From: Neptunicoccus cionae
GTDB lineage: Bacteria; Pseudomonadota; Alphaproteobacteria; Rhodobacterales; Rhodobacteraceae
Direction of reading: 5' to 3'
Length of the DNA: 64,000 bases
Assembly: GCF_002860325.1 (NCBI RefSeq)
Contig: NZ_PKOJ01000001.1
Location: 620,001-684,000 of the forward strand
Shown: piece after piece, positions 7,341-16,676 of the stretch
Layout: the number at the start of each line of letters is the position of its first letter
Position numbering within the stretch: the first letter of the stretch is position 1
Program-made: the position numbers and the translations under genes
Notes under the pieces: generated by a model
Told to the model about the DNA's origin: nothing
The model's database searches: none
Seen by the model: only the letters and a program-made list of their open reading frames with translations

Positions 7341-8213
7341 ATGATTGAAAACAGTTCAAATTATGTGATCCCGCCCAACAATACGGGTGATGGGTTGACG
7401 CGCGTGGTCTCTGGCCGTGACCATAGGGGGGCGATGCAGGAGATACCAGTGGTAGAAGAACGCCCGCTGACGATTTTCCTGAACGGACAGGAAATTGTTA
7501 CGGCAATGACCATTGGTGACCATCCGGCTTATCTCGCGCTCGGATTTCTGCGCAATCAGGGGATGCTTGCAGCGGGGGAGACTGTGCTTGGCGTTGACTA
7601 CGACGATGAACTGGAAACCGTGGTTGTGCGCACCGATGGAAGCACGATCTACGAAGAGAAACTGAAAAAGAAGACCCGCACCAGCGGTTGCGCGGTTGGC
7701 ACCGTTTTCGGTGACATGATGGAAGGGCTTGATCAGGTAGAACTGCCAAAGGCGGAACTGCGGACAAGCTGGCTTTACACATTGGCGCGTAAGATTAACC
7801 AGACGCCGAGCCTGTATCTTGCGGCAGGGGCGATTCACGGGACGGTTTTGTGTCAGAAAGACCGCCCGCTGGTATATATGGAAGACGTGGGGCGGCATAA
7901 TGCTGTGGACAAGATCGCCGGTTGGATGCTGTCCGAACAGGTCGATGGCGGCGACAAGATCATGTACACGACAGGGCGACTGACATCGGAAATGGTTATC
8001 AAATGCGCGTTGATGGGAATCCCTGTTCTGGTGTCCCGGTCCGGCTTTACTGCTTGGGGTGTGGAAATTGCACAGCAGGTTGGCTTGACGCTGATCGGGC
8101 GGATGCGCGGTAAACGTTTCATGTGCCTCAGCGGGGCGGACCGGATGATCTGGGATGCCGATCCTGATCATGTGACAGACGACAAAGGCAAACGGAGGTC
8201 TGACCATGAATGA
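7341..8213 (+). CDS. fdhD: Formate dehydrogenase accessory sulfurtransferase FdhD
   Basis: A 290-residue FdhD, which passes sulfur from a cysteine desulfurase to the bis-MGD cofactor of formate dehydrogenase. Family motifs are DVGRHNAVDKIAGW (about 177-190), TGRLTSEMVIKCALMG and VSRSGFTAWGVEIA. The usual C-x2-C sulfur-transfer loop reads SGCAVG here: Cys117 is present, but the second cysteine position is glycine. An internal ATG at 7434 with a G-rich upstream stretch is an alternative start, but the N-terminal TRVVSGRDHRG residues fit the family better. It heads a Moco run with mobA, mobB and moeA; it overlaps mobA by eight bases. No formate dehydrogenase subunit lies in the window. Confidence 0.93.
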   Translation: MIENSSNYVIPPNNTGDGLTRVVSGRDHRGAMQEIPVVEERPLTIFLNGQEIVTAMTIGDHPAYLALGFLRNQGMLAAGETVLGVDYDDELETVVVRTDGSTIYEEKLKKKTRTSGCAVGTVFGDMMEGLDQVELPKAELRTSWLYTLARKINQTPSLYLAAGAIHGTVLCQKDRPLVYMEDVGRHNAVDKIAGWMLSEQVDGGDKIMYTTGRLTSEMVIKCALMGIPVLVSRSGFTAWGVEIAQQVGLTLIGRMRGKRFMCLSGADRMIWDADPDHVTDDKGKRRSDHE

Positions 8214-8817
8214 GCCGGTCGGGGTTATATTGGCCGGCGGTCAGGCGACCCGCATGGGCGGCGGCGACAAGGGATTGATCACGCTGAATGGCGTGTCTCT
8301 GCTTGGCCGTGTGCGTGTGCGGTTGCAGCGCCAGCTCAACACGGTGATTTTGAATGCCAACGGTGATCCCGACCGTTTTGAAGGCTTGGGCCTGCCGGTG
8401 CAGGCGGACAGTGTGACGGGGTATGCGGGACCACTTGCCGGTGTGCTCGCCGGGATGGACTGGGCAGCCGGACAGGGCGCCAGCCATATCGTAACTGTGG
8501 CGGCAGACACGCCTTTTTTCCCGCGCGATCTGGTTGCACGTCTTCAACAAGCGGGCAGCGATCTGGCAATGGCTGTTACACCTGATCCTGAACGGGGCAT
8601 GGCGCGGCATCCGACATTCGGGCTTTGGTGGGTAGACGCGCGGGAAGACCTGCGTAGCGCCTTGCAAGGCGGTGTGCGCAAGGTGGTGCAATGGACCGAA
8701 CCGCGCGGCTGTGCACCGGTGGAGTTCGCCGCGACACCCTATGACCCCTTCTTCAATGTGAACACACCAGAAGATTTGAAAAAGGCCGAAGCAATGATAG
8801 CGGAGTTCGATCTGTGA
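8206..8817 (+). CDS. mobA: Molybdenum cofactor guanylyltransferase MobA
   Basis: A 203-residue MobA, which adds GMP to molybdopterin to make the bis-MGD cofactor used by DMSO-reductase-family enzymes. The GTP-binding start ILAGGQATRMGGGDKGLI (about 8-25) is the nucleotidyltransferase signature, followed by GPLAGVLAGMDWA and VAADTPFFP, which supplies the metal-binding aspartate. The length is typical. It overlaps fdhD upstream and mobB downstream (four bases), so the genes form one translationally coupled unit. Together with FdhD it points to formate dehydrogenase or a related enzyme as the client. Confidence 0.95.
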   Translation: MNEPVGVILAGGQATRMGGGDKGLITLNGVSLLGRVRVRLQRQLNTVILNANGDPDRFEGLGLPVQADSVTGYAGPLAGVLAGMDWAAGQGASHIVTVAADTPFFPRDLVARLQQAGSDLAMAVTPDPERGMARHPTFGLWWVDAREDLRSALQGGVRKVVQWTEPRGCAPVEFAATPYDPFFNVNTPEDLKKAEAMIAEFDL

Positions 8818-9305
8818 AAGTGTTCGGCATCACCGGCTGGAAAAATACCGGCAAGACCAGTCTGGTTGAACGGCTCGTCGCCAATTTCACCGCGCGGGGG
8901 CTGGTGATTTCGACGGTGAAACATGCGCATCACAATTTCGATGTCGATCAAGAGGGGCGTGACAGTTTTCGCCACCGCGAATCCGGAGCGCAGGAAGTGT
9001 TGCTATGTTCGGGAACCCGCTGGGCCCTGATGCACGAGCTGCGGGACGCTCCTGAACCGCCATTGCGAGAATTACTGACAAAACTCTCTCCCGTTGATTT
9101 GGTTCTGGTGGAAGGTTTCAAGACCGTAGACCATGCCAAACTGGAATGTCACCGGAACGAGACCGGAAAGTCGCTACTGGCGCCGAATGACCCGACAATC
9201 GTGGCTGTGGCAAGTGATGCGAAACCGGATGTGGCCTGTCCGCTGCTTGATCTGGATGACACAGACGGGATTGCCGATTTTATCCTTGGAAAGGTGGGTT
9301 TGTGA
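8814..9305 (+). CDS. mobB: Molybdopterin-guanine dinucleotide biosynthesis adaptor MobB
   Basis: A 163-residue P-loop GTPase of the MobB family, thought to bind GTP and assist MobA. The Walker A motif is GWKNTGKTS (about residues 7-15), followed by VISTVKHAHHNFDVDQEGRDS and the SGAQEVLL segment; VLVEGFKT is the Walker B-like region. It is in frame between mobA and moeA with four-base overlaps at both ends. Confidence 0.93.
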   Translation: MKVFGITGWKNTGKTSLVERLVANFTARGLVISTVKHAHHNFDVDQEGRDSFRHRESGAQEVLLCSGTRWALMHELRDAPEPPLRELLTKLSPVDLVLVEGFKTVDHAKLECHRNETGKSLLAPNDPTIVAVASDAKPDVACPLLDLDDTDGIADFILGKVGL

Positions 9306-10564
9306 TGCAGCCTCCGCCATTGAAAGACGATTGTTTCGCCATGCCTCCCGGTGTGGACTGGACGCCGGTTGACACAGCGCTGGCGCAGTTGCGGGACCGG
9401 CTCCACGCTGTGACAAAGGTAGAAACCGTCCCATTAGCCCAAGCAGGCGGGCGTATGCTGGCAGAGGATGTTAACGCGAACCGTTCCAGTCCGCCCTATG
9501 CCAATTCAGCTGTAGACGGCTACGGACTGGCCCATGCCGGACTTCCCGAAGGCGAGATTTGTACGATGCCGCTCTCACAGGGACGCGCTGCGGCGGGGGC
9601 GCCGTTTGACGGCGTCCTGCCTGCCGGGCAAGTCGTGCGCATCCTGACAGGCGCGCGGTTGCCGGAAGGTGTGGATACGGTAGTTCTGGAGGAGGATTGC
9701 AGCATTGAATCGGACCGCATTGCTTTTCGCAGCGGTCTGCGGCGCGGCGCAAACACCCGCAAGGCCGGAGAGGACGTGGCCGAAGGTGCGGCTGTTCTAA
9801 AGGCCGGACGCTGTCTTTTACCGCAAGACCTGGCGCTTCTGGCATCGGTCGGCGTGGCAGAGATTCCGGTGCGCCGCCGCCTTCGGGTCGCGGTTCTGTC
9901 CACAGGGGATGAGGTTCTGGACATTGTCGCCGGCCCTGCAAGGGACGCGCAGATTTATGACGCTAACCGTCCGATGCTGCTGCATCTGTTACAGTGTTGG
10001 GGGTATGATCCGGTAGACCTTGGCCATGTGCGGGATGACCCTGAAACGGTCCGCGCGGCTTTCGATCTGGGCGCTGCGCAGGCGGATGCGATTATCACCA
10101 GTGGCGGCGCATCGGCAGGGGATGAAGACCATGTTTCGGCGGTTCTAAAGGCGCAGGGGAGGTTGCAGAACTGGCGTATCGCGATGAAGCCGGGCCGTCC
10201 GCTGGCGCTGGCGCTTTGGGATGGGGTGCCGGTTTTTGGCCTGCCCGGAAATCCCGTTGCCGCGCTGGTCTGTACGCTGGTGTTTGCGCGCCCTGCGCTC
10301 GGGGTGCTGGCGGGGGCCGGATGGCTTTCACCACAGGGGTTTCCTATTCCGGCTGCATTCGCCAAGTCGAAGAAAGCCGGACGGCGCGAGTATCTGCGGG
10401 CACGGATTCGCGACGGGCGGGCCGAGGTGTATCACTCCGAAGGGTCGGGCCGTATCTCAGGGTTAAGCTGGGCCGAAGGGCTGGTGGAGCTAGGTGATGG
10501 GCCGCAGGATATTGCGCAAGGCGATCCGGTGACCTTCTATCCCTACGGGGCGTTCGGGCTCTGA
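9302..10564 (+). CDS. moeA: Molybdopterin molybdenumtransferase MoeA
   Basis: A 420-residue MoeA (Glp-like), which inserts molybdate into adenylylated molybdopterin. Visible motifs are SAVDGYG near residue 65, GARLPEGVDTVVLEED, the substrate-binding VLSTGDEV, SGGASAGDEDHV, MKPGRPLALA and FGLPGNPVAALV, which together mark the MoeA/MogA-like central domain; the C-terminal beta-barrel domain follows (REYLRARI). It is the last gene of the fdhD-mobA-mobB-moeA run and ends 14 bases before a convergent gene. Confidence 0.95.
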   Translation: MMQPPPLKDDCFAMPPGVDWTPVDTALAQLRDRLHAVTKVETVPLAQAGGRMLAEDVNANRSSPPYANSAVDGYGLAHAGLPEGEICTMPLSQGRAAAGAPFDGVLPAGQVVRILTGARLPEGVDTVVLEEDCSIESDRIAFRSGLRRGANTRKAGEDVAEGAAVLKAGRCLLPQDLALLASVGVAEIPVRRRLRVAVLSTGDEVLDIVAGPARDAQIYDANRPMLLHLLQCWGYDPVDLGHVRDDPETVRAAFDLGAAQADAIITSGGASAGDEDHVSAVLKAQGRLQNWRIAMKPGRPLALALWDGVPVFGLPGNPVAALVCTLVFARPALGVLAGAGWLSPQGFPIPAAFAKSKKAGRREYLRARIRDGRAEVYHSEGSGRISGLSWAEGLVELGDGPQDIAQGDPVTFYPYGAFGL

Positions 10565-10578
10565 CAACAGATGCTGGT

Positions 10579-11595
10579 CTAGTCGAAAGACCCTGCAACA
10601 CGACCCAGCAGCATGAACGCGCGGGCGGTGCGGGTCTGGGACATTTCCAGCAGTTCGTGATCTTCGGCGGTCTGTTCGAATTCGATCAGGATCTGGTCGA
10701 ACTTGCGCAGGAAGTGATGCGCTGCATCGCGGAACACTGGATCGTTCTTCAGCCGCGTTTTTGCAAGGGTCAGGGCAGAACGGTCCCGAATACCCCCAAG
10801 GGCGGAAACGGTCAGCCCGCGCTGGCCGCTGGCAAAGCGGCGCCAGACCGCAGGTAGCGGTTTGTCAGGTGTCAGGTCATCCATATAGATGCCGTCCTGA
10901 GACAGCAGCGTCAACACGTCCTGTGACGCCTGAAGCAGTTTCCCGAGTTCCCGTTCCTCAAAGGCGCGGCGCAACACGCGGAAGCCTTCCTTGTCTTCGG
11001 CATTATCCGGAAAGTTCAGGGCCTTGATGAATTCCGACACGGTGATTGGCATCCGCTCGGGGCCGGAAGGTGTTTGCAGCGGCAGCGAAGTTTGACTGAA
11101 ATCGTCATCTTCATGCTGCTTTTCCGCCAATGCTGCCGCGTCGGTGCGGGGACCGACCGGTTCAGGTGGAGAGATCAGGGCGCTCGTCGCCAGTTCGTTC
11201 AGCCGTTTGTCGGTTTGCTGTGTAAGGGCGGCAATCTCGTTCAATTGCTCCTGCATCTTGACGTTGCGGCTCTCGTCCTCGGCGGGACGGTCGGCCAGAA
11301 CAGTTCTGATCTGGTCCATAGAAGAACGCAGCACGTTGGTTTCCGCCCGCATTCCGCGCAGGGCGTTGGACACATAGGCCACGGTCCAGATCACGATCAC
11401 CGGAAAGAACATTGCGATGAAAGCGATCATCAGCGTCAGGATATTGGTGGTGATTTGTGTCAGCGCGCCGGGCACGCCGAACACATAAAGCGCACTGGCC
11501 AGCAACCAGAACATGGTCAGGGCAAGCGCGATCCGTGTTTCCGCGCCGCTGTTTTCAGGCGAAGCAGGGGCGGTCGGGGTATTGTTTCTGGACAT
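10579..11595 (-). CDS. Conserved membrane protein of unknown function
   Basis: A 338-residue protein I do not recognise beyond a general alphaproteobacterial type. It has a polar, proline-rich N-terminus, two membrane helices (about 25-47 and 50-75), a predicted coiled coil (about 78-135, rich in Glu, Gln, Arg and Leu), a low-complexity linker (about 140-180) and a C-terminal globular alpha-helical domain (about 180-338). The C-terminal part is likely cytoplasmic by the positive-inside rule. It lies 18 bases after greA on the same strand and may be cotranscribed with it. No enzyme motif is visible. Confidence 0.6.
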   Translation of the reverse strand: MSRNNTPTAPASPENSGAETRIALALTMFWLLASALYVFGVPGALTQITTNILTLMIAFIAMFFPVIVIWTVAYVSNALRGMRAETNVLRSSMDQIRTVLADRPAEDESRNVKMQEQLNEIAALTQQTDKRLNELATSALISPPEPVGPRTDAAALAEKQHEDDDFSQTSLPLQTPSGPERMPITVSEFIKALNFPDNAEDKEGFRVLRRAFEERELGKLLQASQDVLTLLSQDGIYMDDLTPDKPLPAVWRRFASGQRGLTVSALGGIRDRSALTLAKTRLKNDPVFRDAAHHFLRKFDQILIEFEQTAEDHELLEMSQTRTARAFMLLGRVAGSFD

Positions 11596-11613
11596 GGCGC
11601 TGGCCTTTGTGAC

Positions 11614-12084
11614 CTAAATGAACTTCACGCTCACCACTTCGTAGTTCTTGGTACCACCCGGGGTGCGCACCTCAACACTGTCACCTTCCTCTTTACCGAT
11701 CAAGGCCCGCGCAATCGGGGACTTTATGTTGAGCAGGTTATTGTCGATGTCCGCTTCGCTTTCGCCGACGATCTGGTAGGTTTTTTCCTGTTCGGTGTCT
11801 TCGTCGAACAGTTCTACAGTCGCGCCAAACTTGATGGTGCCCGAAAGTTTGGAGACGTCAATGACATCCGCAAGGCCGATCAGGCCCTCTAGTTCCTTGA
11901 TCCGGCCCTCGATATGGCTCTGCTGTTCGCGGGCCGCGTGGTATTCCGCGTTCTCCGACAGATCGCCATGCTCGCGTGCTTCGGCAATTGCCTTGATGAC
12001 GGCGGGCCGTTCCACAGACTTGAGCTGTTTCAGTTCCACTTGTGCGGCATTGTAACCGCGGGGTGTCATCGGGATTTTTTCCAT
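11614..12084 (-). CDS. greA: Transcription elongation factor GreA
   Basis: A 156-residue GreA, which enters the secondary channel of RNA polymerase and stimulates cleavage of backtracked RNA. The start at 12084 gives [21 protein letters not shown], the family beginning. The N-terminal coiled-coil domain carries the acidic tip in [21 protein letters not shown] (about 37-57), which holds the catalytic acidic pair. The C-terminal FKBP-like domain ends in [17 protein letters not shown]. The length is normal. The frame continues upstream for 26 codons without family similarity. Confidence 0.96.
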   Translation of the reverse strand: MEKIPMTPRGYNAAQVELKQLKSVERPAVIKAIAEAREHGDLSENAEYHAAREQQSHIEGRIKELEGLIGLADVIDVSKLSGTIKFGATVELFDEDTEQEKTYQIVGESEADIDNNLLNIKSPIARALIGKEEGDSVEVRTPGGTKNYEVVSVKFI

Positions 12085-12325
12085 TTGGCCTGTCCACTCA
12101 ACTTTTCCGAAAACAGACCTTAGAATTGGAAGCCTTGCACTGCAAGGGGCCATTACCCTCATAAGACGCCAGTTTTTCAGGCAAAAGCCGATCGCAGCCG
12201 ATCCGCTGCGACGTTTTATTGCTTTGAACGTGTGGTAAAGCTTTCAATATTGCTCATGCGCTGCAATGTCTTTAGAAGGGCGCAGATATTTTTTGCTTAA
12301 GGGCGCGAAAACGGGAGACCAAACT

Positions 12326-13981
12326 ATGTCCGAGATTGAACGCGAGTCGATGCCATATGATGTCGTGATCGTCGGGGCCGGGCCTGCTGGCCTGTCCGCA
12401 GCGATCCGTATCAAACAACTGGATCCTGATCTGGACGTGGTTGTTCTGGAAAAAGGCTCTGAAGTGGGCGCACATATCCTGTCGGGCGCGGTTCTGGATC
12501 CTTGCGGACTGGATGCGCTGATCCCTGACTGGAAGAAAAAGGGTGCACCGCTGAACGTGCCGGTGAAAACCGACAACTTTCTTGTTCTTGGCGAAGCCGG
12601 AAGCCTGCGTATCCCGAACTTCCCGATGCCACCGCTGCTGAACAACCATGGCAATTACATCGTATCCATGGGCAACGTCTGCCGCTGGATGGCGGAACAG
12701 GCCGAAGAACTGGGCGTCGAAATTTTCCCCGGTATGGCGTGTTCTCAGGTCGTTTACGGTGAAAACGGCGAGGTCAAAGGTGTGGTTGCGGGTGAATTCG
12801 GCCTGAACCCTGATGGCACACAAGGCCCGAGCTATGAACCGGGTATGGAGTTGCACGGCAAATATGTGCTGTTCTCCGAAGGGGTGCGCGGTTCCTTGTC
12901 CAAAGAACTGATCGCGAAATTCGACCTTGCCAAAGATTCCGAGCCCCAGAAATACGGTCTTGGCATGAAGGAAATCTGGGAGATTGATCCTGCGAAACAC
13001 CAAGAAGGCACTGTAACCCACACGATGGGTTGGCCGCTCGGTGGCAATGCGGGCGGTGGTTCTTTCCTGTATCACGCAGAGAACAACCAGATCTTTATCG
13101 GTTTCGTGGTTCACCTGAACTACAAGAACCCGCATCTGTTCCCCTACATGGAATTCCAGCGCTTTAAGCAGCACCCTGAAATCAAGCAGTTGTTGGAAGG
13201 TGGCAAACGTGTGGCCTATGGCGCACGGGCGATCACCGAAGGCGGCTGGCAGTCCCTGCCCAAGCTGGTCTTCCCGGGTGGCGCGCTGCTCGGCTGTTCC
13301 GCTGGTATGGTGAACGTGCCGCGCATCAAGGGCAACCACAACGCGATGCTGTCGGGTAAGGCCGCTGCCGAAGCTGCGGTCGCTGCGATCAAGGCAGGCC
13401 GCGAAAGCGACGAACTGAGCGAATATGAAAACGATGTGCGCACAGGTCCGATTGCCCGTGACCTGAAGAAAGTGCGCAACGTCAAGCCGATGTGGTCTAA
13501 ATATGGTTTGGTCGCTTCACTGGCACTGGGCGGGATCGACATGTGGGCCGCAAGCCTGATGAACATCAACCCGTTCGGCACATGGAAGCACGGTAAATCC
13601 GATGCCGAGGCAACCGAGAAAGCCGACAAGCACAAGCCGATCGACTATCCGAAGCCGGATGGCAAGATCAGCTTTGATCGCCTGACCAATGTCAGCTTTT
13701 CGGCCACCAACCACGCTGAAGAGCAACCCTGTCACCTGAAACTGCTGGACCCGAGCATTCCGATCGACGTGAACCTGCCGCTTTATGCGGAACCGGCGCA
13801 ACGCTACTGCCCTGCCGGTGTGTACGAGGTGCTGCGGGACGATGACGGGACAAACCCGCGCTTCCAGATCAATGCCCAGAACTGTGTGCATTGTAAGACC
13901 TGCGACATCAAAGACCCGAGCCAGAATATCAAATGGGTCACGCCCCAAGGCGGCGAAGGTCCGAACTACCCGAATATGTGA
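12326..13981 (+). CDS. Electron transfer flavoprotein-ubiquinone oxidoreductase
   Basis: A 551-residue ETF-QO, which takes electrons from reduced electron-transfer flavoprotein (acyl-CoA and amine dehydrogenases) and reduces membrane ubiquinone. The N-terminal FAD motif is VVIVGAGPAGLSAA (about 13-26), and EVGAHILSGAVLDP follows. The ubiquinone-binding membrane-surface segment is about 215-300. The C-terminal ferredoxin-like domain has the 4Fe-4S cysteines at 495, 520, 523 and 526 (YCPAGVYE and NCVHCKTCD). The start at 12326 follows GGGAG. The gene is followed by a strong terminator. The 240 bp upstream, to greA, hold two short hairpins (around 12132-12146 and 12192-12211) and nothing else I can name. 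Confidence 0.96.
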   Translation: MSEIERESMPYDVVIVGAGPAGLSAAIRIKQLDPDLDVVVLEKGSEVGAHILSGAVLDPCGLDALIPDWKKKGAPLNVPVKTDNFLVLGEAGSLRIPNFPMPPLLNNHGNYIVSMGNVCRWMAEQAEELGVEIFPGMACSQVVYGENGEVKGVVAGEFGLNPDGTQGPSYEPGMELHGKYVLFSEGVRGSLSKELIAKFDLAKDSEPQKYGLGMKEIWEIDPAKHQEGTVTHTMGWPLGGNAGGGSFLYHAENNQIFIGFVVHLNYKNPHLFPYMEFQRFKQHPEIKQLLEGGKRVAYGARAITEGGWQSLPKLVFPGGALLGCSAGMVNVPRIKGNHNAMLSGKAAAEAAVAAIKAGRESDELSEYENDVRTGPIARDLKKVRNVKPMWSKYGLVASLALGGIDMWAASLMNINPFGTWKHGKSDAEATEKADKHKPIDYPKPDGKISFDRLTNVSFSATNHAEEQPCHLKLLDPSIPIDVNLPLYAEPAQRYCPAGVYEVLRDDDGTNPRFQINAQNCVHCKTCDIKDPSQNIKWVTPQGGEGPNYPNM

Positions 13982-13987
13982 TACGTC

Positions 13988-14015
13988 AAACCCCGGCCAC
14001 TGTGCCGGGGTTTTT
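13988..14015 (+). terminator. Rho-independent terminator after ETF-QO
   Basis: AAACCCCGGC (13988-13997) pairs with GCCGGGGTTT (14004-14013) around a six-base loop and runs into TTTTT. It starts six bases after the stop codon. Confidence 0.9.
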
Positions 14016-14137
14016 CGTTTCCGCCCCGATTTGCGCCGGAATAAGCGAAGATGTGATGAGATTTCGCCGGAGTTTCATTGTCAAGCCGCGGCTCTGGGGC
14101 TAGGTTTTGAGAAAATCAGGCAGAGGTTGGATTAGAC

Positions 14138-15859
14138 GTGGCAGGCAAAAGCAGAAAACTTGCAATGGCATTCGGGTTTGTAGCAGCGCTCGGGGTGTCT
14201 CTTTCCTTGCCCCAAGCCCCGAAAGCCCAAGGACTGGCCGGCGCCTATCTGGCCGGTAATCAGGCGAATCGGGACAACAACTACGAACAGGCCGCGCGGT
14301 TTTATTCCGAGGCTCTCGCCCGTGATCCGGGCAATCCCTACCTGTTGCAAAATGCCTTGCTATCCTACGTGGCGAAAGGGGACGTGCAGCGCTCTATCGC
14401 TATTGCACGCAAGATCCAGTCCGGCCAGTTCGCGAGTCAACTTGCCGATCTGGTGGTTATGGCGCAATCCATCCGCGAAGGGGATTTCTCCGAGGCCGAA
14501 GCCATTCTGGATGACAGCGCGGAAATTTTCAGCCCGCTTCTGACGGGGCTGCTTTCGGGATGGGTCGCACTTGGCGACGGGCAAATGAAAGTTGCGGTGA
14601 AGCGGTTCGACGGTATGCGCAACCCGCCCGCGATGCGGTTGTTCGGCCAGTACCATAAAGCGCTGGCGCTGGCGGCCGTGGGGGATTTTGCAACCGCTGA
14701 TAAAATCCTGACCGGAGATGAAGACGGCAACCTGCGTCTGAACCGTGGCAGCCTGATTGCCCATGCCCAGATTATGACGCAGCTTGACCGAAAGGACGAA
14801 GCACTGGCCCTGCTGGACGGGGCGCTGCGCGGCACATCCGATCAGGGCGTTTCTGATTTGCGCGACCGGATCGCCGAACAGGGTATTGTGAATTACGATT
14901 TCATCACCGAGGCTTCTCAGGGGGCGGCAGAGGTGTTTCTGACACTGGCCAGCGTGCTGGAGCGGGAACAGGACGAACGCTATGCGCTCGTTTATGCCCG
15001 ACTGGCAGAATACCTGCGTCCGGGCTACACCGAAGCGATCCTGCTTACTGCGGAGATTCTTCAGGATCAGGACCAGTTCGAACTGGCTTCCAAAACCTAT
15101 GCCAGCGTAGCGCAGGACGATCCGATGTTTCTGAATGCAGAGCTTGGCCGTGCGGATGCACTGGTGGATGCGGGCAAGGCTGATGCCGCAATCGAGGTGC
15201 TGCGTAATATGACCCGCACCTTTGGCGATGTGCCGCGGGTGCATATCTCTCTCGGGGATGTTCTGCGCGGGCAAGAAGATTACGCTGCAGCGGCGCAAGC
15301 CTATGATACCGCGGTCGGAATGATCCCCGATCCGGCACCGAACCACTGGTTCCTGTTTTACGCGCGGGGCATCTGCTATGAACGGGAAGGCCAGTGGGAA
15401 CAGGCCGAGACCGACTTCCGCCGTGCCTTGGAACTCAGCCCCGATCAGCCGCTGGTGTTGAACTATCTCGGTTATTCGCTGGTAGAGGCAAACCTGAAGC
15501 TGGACGAAGCGCAGGACATGATTGAACGGGCGGTCAAGGCCCGTCCGGATGACGGTTACATCACGGACAGTCTGGGCTGGGTGTTGTATCGCGTCGGCAA
15601 ATACGAAGAAGCCGTCGGACCGATGGAGCGGGCGGTGGAACTGGTTTCTAACGACCCGATCATCAATGACCATCTTGGCGATGTTTACTGGAAGGTGAAT
15701 CGCAAGCGCGAGGCGGAATTCCAGTGGAGCCGTGCCCTGTCACTTGAACCCGAAGAAAAAGACGCAGTGCGCATCCGGCGCAAGCTGGAAATCGGGCTGG
15801 ATGCGGTTCTGGAAGAAGAAGGCACAGTCGCAAAGACAGCTTCCGGCAATGGTAATTGA
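14138..15859 (+). CDS. Secreted or periplasmic tetratricopeptide-repeat protein
   Basis: A 573-residue TPR protein starting at GTG. Residues 1-30 form a signal peptide (basic KSRK start, hydrophobic core, AQG cleavage region). The rest is helical repeats of about 34 residues, clearest near 45-80 (NYEQAARFYSEALARDPGN), 340-410 and 415-540 (WEQAETDFRRALELSPDQP, VLNYLGYSLVEA, YITDSLGWVLYRVGKYEEA). Such proteins are scaffolds; in alphaproteobacteria this type lies next to ispE and its partner is unknown. Its last 11 bases overlap the ispE start, so the two are coupled. Confidence 0.85.
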   Translation: MAGKSRKLAMAFGFVAALGVSLSLPQAPKAQGLAGAYLAGNQANRDNNYEQAARFYSEALARDPGNPYLLQNALLSYVAKGDVQRSIAIARKIQSGQFASQLADLVVMAQSIREGDFSEAEAILDDSAEIFSPLLTGLLSGWVALGDGQMKVAVKRFDGMRNPPAMRLFGQYHKALALAAVGDFATADKILTGDEDGNLRLNRGSLIAHAQIMTQLDRKDEALALLDGALRGTSDQGVSDLRDRIAEQGIVNYDFITEASQGAAEVFLTLASVLEREQDERYALVYARLAEYLRPGYTEAILLTAEILQDQDQFELASKTYASVAQDDPMFLNAELGRADALVDAGKADAAIEVLRNMTRTFGDVPRVHISLGDVLRGQEDYAAAAQAYDTAVGMIPDPAPNHWFLFYARGICYEREGQWEQAETDFRRALELSPDQPLVLNYLGYSLVEANLKLDEAQDMIERAVKARPDDGYITDSLGWVLYRVGKYEEAVGPMERAVELVSNDPIINDHLGDVYWKVNRKREAEFQWSRALSLEPEEKDAVRIRRKLEIGLDAVLEEEGTVAKTASGNGN

Positions 15860-16676
15860 ACGGGTTGCGCGGGCGAAGATCAATCTTTGCCTGCATGTGA
15901 CCGGACAGCGGGAAGACGGTTACCATCTGCTTGATAGTGTGGTGGCTTTTGCCGACTACGGTGATGTCCTGACCTTCGCTCCGGCCGAGTCTGTTTCCCT
16001 GTCAATTTCAGGGCCCTTCGGGGGAGGGTTGAGCGGGGCAGAGGACAATCTGATCCTGCAAGCCGCCCGTTGTTTCAAGAGCAAGACAGGGCAGGGGGCT
16101 GCGGTCAATCTGGAAAAAAAACTCCCGGTTGCCTCGGGGATCGGCGGAGGGTCGGCTGATGCAGCGGCCGCATTGGCGGGTTTTTCCGAGCTTTGGGGCC
16201 TGCCGCTGCCTGATCCCGAAATACAGTTGTCTCTGGGCGCAGATGTTCCGATCTGCGTGGCCGGACAACCATTGCGCATGCGTGGTATCGGAGAGGTCAT
16301 AGAACCACTGCAACTGGATCGCGAACACGCAATTGTACTGGTGAACCCCGATGTGTCTGTATCCACTCCGGTAGTGTTCAAAGCCCTGAAAGATAAAAAC
16401 AACCCGCCGGTTACGGATGGACCCGATAAGGGGTGGATCAATTGGCTGGCACAACAGCGCAACGATTTGGAAGCGCCGGCAATTGCCCAGTCACCTGTGA
16501 TTGCAGACGTTTTGGCCGCGCTTGAGCAAACGTCGCCAGCGCTGTGCCGGATGTCCGGATCGGGGGCGACCTGCTTTGGTCTTTATGACAGCGTCAATGC
16601 CGCACAGGACGCGGCTGAGCGTCTGTCAGCACGGCATCCGGATTGGTGGGTTCAAACGACGCGGCTGACGACGTAG
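15849..16676 (+). CDS. ispE: 4-diphosphocytidyl-2-C-methyl-D-erythritol kinase
   Basis: A 275-residue GHMP kinase of the MEP isoprenoid pathway, phosphorylating CDP-ME at the 2-hydroxyl. It starts MVIERVARAKINLCLHV, the IspE N-terminus with the catalytic lysine in AKINL; an upstream in-frame extension is not family-like. The GHMP glycine-rich ATP loop is LPVASGIGGGSADAAAAL (about 94-111), and the C-terminal SGSGATCFGL is the third GHMP motif. Its start overlaps the TPR gene by 11 bases and its end overlaps the convergent polyprenyl synthase by 25 bases. The neighbour is another isoprenoid gene, which fits a functional pairing. Confidence 0.95.
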   Translation: MVIERVARAKINLCLHVTGQREDGYHLLDSVVAFADYGDVLTFAPAESVSLSISGPFGGGLSGAEDNLILQAARCFKSKTGQGAAVNLEKKLPVASGIGGGSADAAAALAGFSELWGLPLPDPEIQLSLGADVPICVAGQPLRMRGIGEVIEPLQLDREHAIVLVNPDVSVSTPVVFKALKDKNNPPVTDGPDKGWINWLAQQRNDLEAPAIAQSPVIADVLAALEQTSPALCRMSGSGATCFGLYDSVNAAQDAAERLSARHPDWWVQTTRLTT

